Part shown: piece after piece, positions 61,783 to 64,000 of the stretch | Position numbering within the stretch: position 1 is the first letter of the stretch | How the letters are laid out: every line of letters begins with the position of its first letter | Assembly: GCA_036262035.1 (NCBI GenBank) | Contig: DATAJS010000018.1 | Coordinates: 1-64,000 of the forward strand | DNA from: Burkholderiales bacterium | GTDB taxonomy: Bacteria; Pseudomonadota; Gammaproteobacteria; Burkholderiales; SG8-41 | Direction: 5' to 3' | Length of the DNA: 64,000 bases | Notes under the pieces: model-generated | The model's input: only the letters and a program-made list of their open reading frames with translations | Databases searched by the model: none | Told to the model about the DNA's origin: nothing | Translations under genes and position numbers: made by a program

Positions 61783-62960
61783 TCCTCGGGCAGGAAACGC
61801 ACCGAGAGCACGCCGCGGATGGCGGCGAGCTCGGCGAGCAGCGACGCCGGCAAGGCGCTGTCGACGTCGACGAGCGTATACGCCATGTCGCCCTTCGACT
61901 TGTTCAGCATGGTGTGTATGTTCAGGCCCGCCCGCGCCATCGCCGTGGAGATCTGGCCGACCATGTTGGGCACGTTCGCGTTGGCGATCCCGACGCGGTA
62001 AGGCGCCTCGCGCGCCATCACGACGTCCGGAAAGTTCACGGCGTTCATGATGTTACCGTGCTCGAGGAAGTCGCGCACCTGATCGACCACCATCACCGCG
62101 CAGTTGTCCTCCGCCTCGCGGGTCGACGCGCCGAGATGCGGCAGGGCGACGGCGCGCGGGTGCCCCTGCAGCGCCTGCATCGGAAAGTCGCACATGTAGT
62201 AGCGCAGCCGCTTGCCGTCGAGCGCCTCCAGCACCGCGCGCTCGTCGACCAGCCCGTCGCGCGCGAAGTTGAGCAGGATCGCGCTGTGCTTCATGCATTT
62301 CAGGCGTTCGGCGTCGATCATGTTGCGCGTGACGTCGAGCAGCGGCGCGTGCAGCGTGACGAAGTCGCCCGCCTTCAGCACTTCCTCGATCGAGTGCGCT
62401 TTCTTCACCTGCGACGGCAGGCTCCACGCGGCGTCGACGGTGATGTGCGGGTCGAAGCCGATCACGTTCATGCCGAGCTTGATCGCGGCGTCGGCGACGA
62501 GGCTGCCGATCTTGCCCAGGCCGATGATCCCGAGCGTGTGGCGCGGAAGCTCCGAGCCTACGAACTGCTTCTTGCCGTCTTCGACCGCTTTGTGCAGCGT
62601 CTTGTCGTCGCCCTCGAGGTCGCGGGTGAAGTCGAGCGCCGGCACGAGGTTGCGCGCGGCGATCAGCATCGCGGCGATCACCAGCTCCTTCACCGCGTTG
62701 GCGTTCGCACCGGGCGCGTTGAAGACCGGAACGCCGCGCTCGCTCATGGCCTTCACCGGGATGTTGTTGGTCCCCGCGCCCGCACGGCCGATCGCCTTCA
62801 CCTCGCGCGGGATGTCCATCGAGTGCATGTCGTGCGAGCGCACGAGGATCGCGTCCGGCGAGTCGACATGGTTGCCGACGGTGAACCTGCCGGCGGGCAG
62901 GCGCTTCAGCCCGAGCTGCGAGATCGAATTGAGTGTGAGGACGCGAAAGGACTCACCCAT
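61779..62960 (-). CDS. serA: D-3-phosphoglycerate dehydrogenase
   Basis: The 393-residue protein has the substrate/NAD domains with [57 protein letters not shown] and the catalytic His in [16 protein letters not shown]-terminal ACT domain ([20 protein letters not shown]) should bind serine. It oxidises 3-phosphoglycerate in serine synthesis. The start [12 protein letters not shown] overlaps serC by 8 bases. Its place between serC and pheA adds a serine gene to the usual serC-pheA pair. Confidence 0.93.
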   Translation of the reverse strand: MGESFRVLTLNSISQLGLKRLPAGRFTVGNHVDSPDAILVRSHDMHSMDIPREVKAIGRAGAGTNNIPVKAMSERGVPVFNAPGANANAVKELVIAAMLIAARNLVPALDFTRDLEGDDKTLHKAVEDGKKQFVGSELPRHTLGIIGLGKIGSLVADAAIKLGMNVIGFDPHITVDAAWSLPSQVKKAHSIEEVLKAGDFVTLHAPLLDVTRNMIDAERLKCMKHSAILLNFARDGLVDERAVLEALDGKRLRYYMCDFPMQALQGHPRAVALPHLGASTREAEDNCAVMVVDQVRDFLEHGNIMNAVNFPDVVMAREAPYRVGIANANVPNMVGQISTAMARAGLNIHTMLNKSKGDMAYTLVDVDSALPASLLAELAAIRGVLSVRFLPEE

Positions 62961-64000
62961 GCTTGCGCTCGAATTCACGCATGAACTCGACGAGCGCCTG
63001 CACGCCCTCCATCGGCATCGCGTTGTAGATCGAAGCGCGCATGCCGCCGACCGAGCGATGGCCCTTGAGCTGCAGCAGCCCGCGCTTGTCCGCTTCCTTG
63101 AGGAAATCCTTGTCGAGCGAGTCGCTCTTCAGCGTGAACGGGATGTTCATGCGCGAGCGGTCGTCCTTCGCCACGGGCGAGCCGTAGAACTCGGTCGCGT
63201 CGAGGTAATCGTAGAGGAGCTTCGACTTGGCGATGTTGAGCTCTTCCATCTTTTTCAGGCCGCCCAGCTTCTTCAGCCACTGGAACACCAGCCCCGCCAT
63301 GTAGATGCCGTACGTCGGCGGGGTGTTGTACATCGAATCGGCTTCGGCCTGGGTCTTGAAGTCGAAGACCGTCGGCGTTTCACGCGCGGCGTGGCCGATG
63401 AGGTCGTCGCGCACGATCACGATGGTGAGGCCCGCGGGGCCGATGTTCTTCTGCGCGCCGGCATAGATGAGCCCGTAACGCGACACGTCGATCGGGCGCG
63501 ACAGGATGTGCGACGAGGCGTCGGCGGCCAGCGGCACCTCGCCGGTGTCGGGCGTCCAGTGGAACTCGACGCCGCCGATCGTCTCGTTGGTCGTGACGTG
63601 CACGTAGGCGGCGTTCGGATCGAGCTTCCACTCCGACTGCTTCGGCACGCAGGTGAAGTTCGCCGCTTCGGACGAGGCCGCGACGTTCACCTTGCAGTAC
63701 TTCTTGGCGTCGCCGATCGCTTTCTTCGACCACTGCCCCGTGTTGACGTAATCCGCGCTCGCCTTGCCGCGCAGGATGTTGAGCGGAATCATCGCGAACA
63801 TCGCCGCGGCGCCGCCCTGCAGGAAGAGCACCTTGTAGTTCTTGGGGATGTTCAGCAGCTCGCGCAGATCTGCTTCCGCGTTGGCGTGGATCGAGATGAA
63901 CTCGCCGCCGCGGTGGCTCATCTCCATGACCGACATGCCGCTGCCGTGCCAGTCGAGCATCTCCTGCGCGGCCTGCGCGAGCACGGGCTCCGGCAGCACC
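62953..64000 (-). CDS. serC: Phosphoserine aminotransferase (5' end outside window)
   Basis: The frame is open to the window edge and begins inside the typical [18 protein letters not shown] region, so the first residues are missing. [18 protein letters not shown], the PLP Lys in [16 protein letters not shown], and [20 protein letters not shown] are conserved SerC blocks. It transaminates 3-phosphohydroxypyruvate and also serves pyridoxine synthesis. The stop overlaps serA. Confidence 0.95.
   Translation of the reverse strand, partial: VLPEPVLAQAAQEMLDWHGSGMSVMEMSHRGGEFISIHANAEADLRELLNIPKNYKVLFLQGGAAAMFAMIPLNILRGKASADYVNTGQWSKKAIGDAKKYCKVNVAASSEAANFTCVPKQSEWKLDPNAAYVHVTTNETIGGVEFHWTPDTGEVPLAADASSHILSRPIDVSRYGLIYAGAQKNIGPAGLTIVIVRDDLIGHAARETPTVFDFKTQAEADSMYNTPPTYGIYMAGLVFQWLKKLGGLKKMEELNIAKSKLLYDYLDATEFYGSPVAKDDRSRMNIPFTLKSDSLDKDFLKEADKRGLLQLKGHRSVGGMRASIYNAMPMEGVQALVEFMREFERKHG

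Overview
The window is high-GC chromosomal DNA from a betaproteobacterium, most likely a Burkholderiales-like lineage. The evidence is gene order and content: serC-serA-pheA-hisC-tyrA-aroA-cmk-rpsA-ihfB-lapA-lapB-pyrF, rlmN-pilW-rodZ next to ndk, accA-tilS, and several orphan Bug-type (TctC-like) solute-binding proteins. The species cannot be named from sequence alone. Most genes lie on the minus strand in tightly packed operons with 4-base start/stop overlaps.

Layout. 1-5.3 kb: rodZ, pilW, rlmN, ndk, tilS, accA. 5.4-15.8 kb: gamma-glutamyltransferase, a Bug protein, an MFS transporter, a dehydrogenase, a cyclase-FHA signalling protein, pcm, a NYN-domain protein and small genes. 15.9-21.7 kb: an OGT-like TPR glycosyltransferase, a redox pair (membrane b/c cytochrome and a Rieske-flavodoxin fusion), a secreted repeat protein and an ECF sigma/anti-sigma pair. 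21.76-31.3 kb: a 9.5 kb genomic island in tRNA-Arg(ACG). 31.3-40 kb: uspA, vanZ, a TetR-linked catabolic operon (Bug, cupin, aldehyde dehydrogenase), another Bug protein and a molybdopterin oxidoreductase. 40-46.5 kb: two tRNA-Ser genes, lysC, queD, a BI-1 protein, rlmD and an exonuclease. 46.5-54.2 kb: ydbL-ynbE-ydbH (intermembrane lipid transport), cysM, hldD, the hldE kinase domain, pyrF, lapB, lapA. 54.4-64 kb: ihfB, rpsA, cmk and the aromatic amino acid/serine genes, ending inside serC.

The island is the accessory part. It is bounded by a perfect 45-bp repeat of the tRNA 3' half and carries its own tyrosine integrase. It is visibly less GC-rich than its flanks. The original tRNA terminator is stranded at the far left end, and the island supplies a replacement terminator beside the restored tRNA. 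Its cargo is a two-gene AAA-ATPase/subtilisin module matching IetAS, a pair known from Agrobacterium plasmid stability and as an anti-phage defence system. Upstream of it are a small unknown ORF and a DUF6088 (AbiEi-like) regulator with a palindrome at its start. The island also holds a frameshifted orphan MbcA/ParS/Xre antitoxin, a ribbon-helix-helix protein and two unknown membrane or secreted proteins. Just upstream of the integrase module lies a striking series of 11-bp repeats, 5 units then 14 units in perfect register.

A second, chromosome-wide feature is a set of heptamer repeat arrays of varying sequence at five places. Four of them start at or within about 10 bases of the stop codon of a minus-strand gene (ggt, rlmD, lapB, pheA), and the fifth lies inside aroA. 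One array also contains the pyrF start codon.
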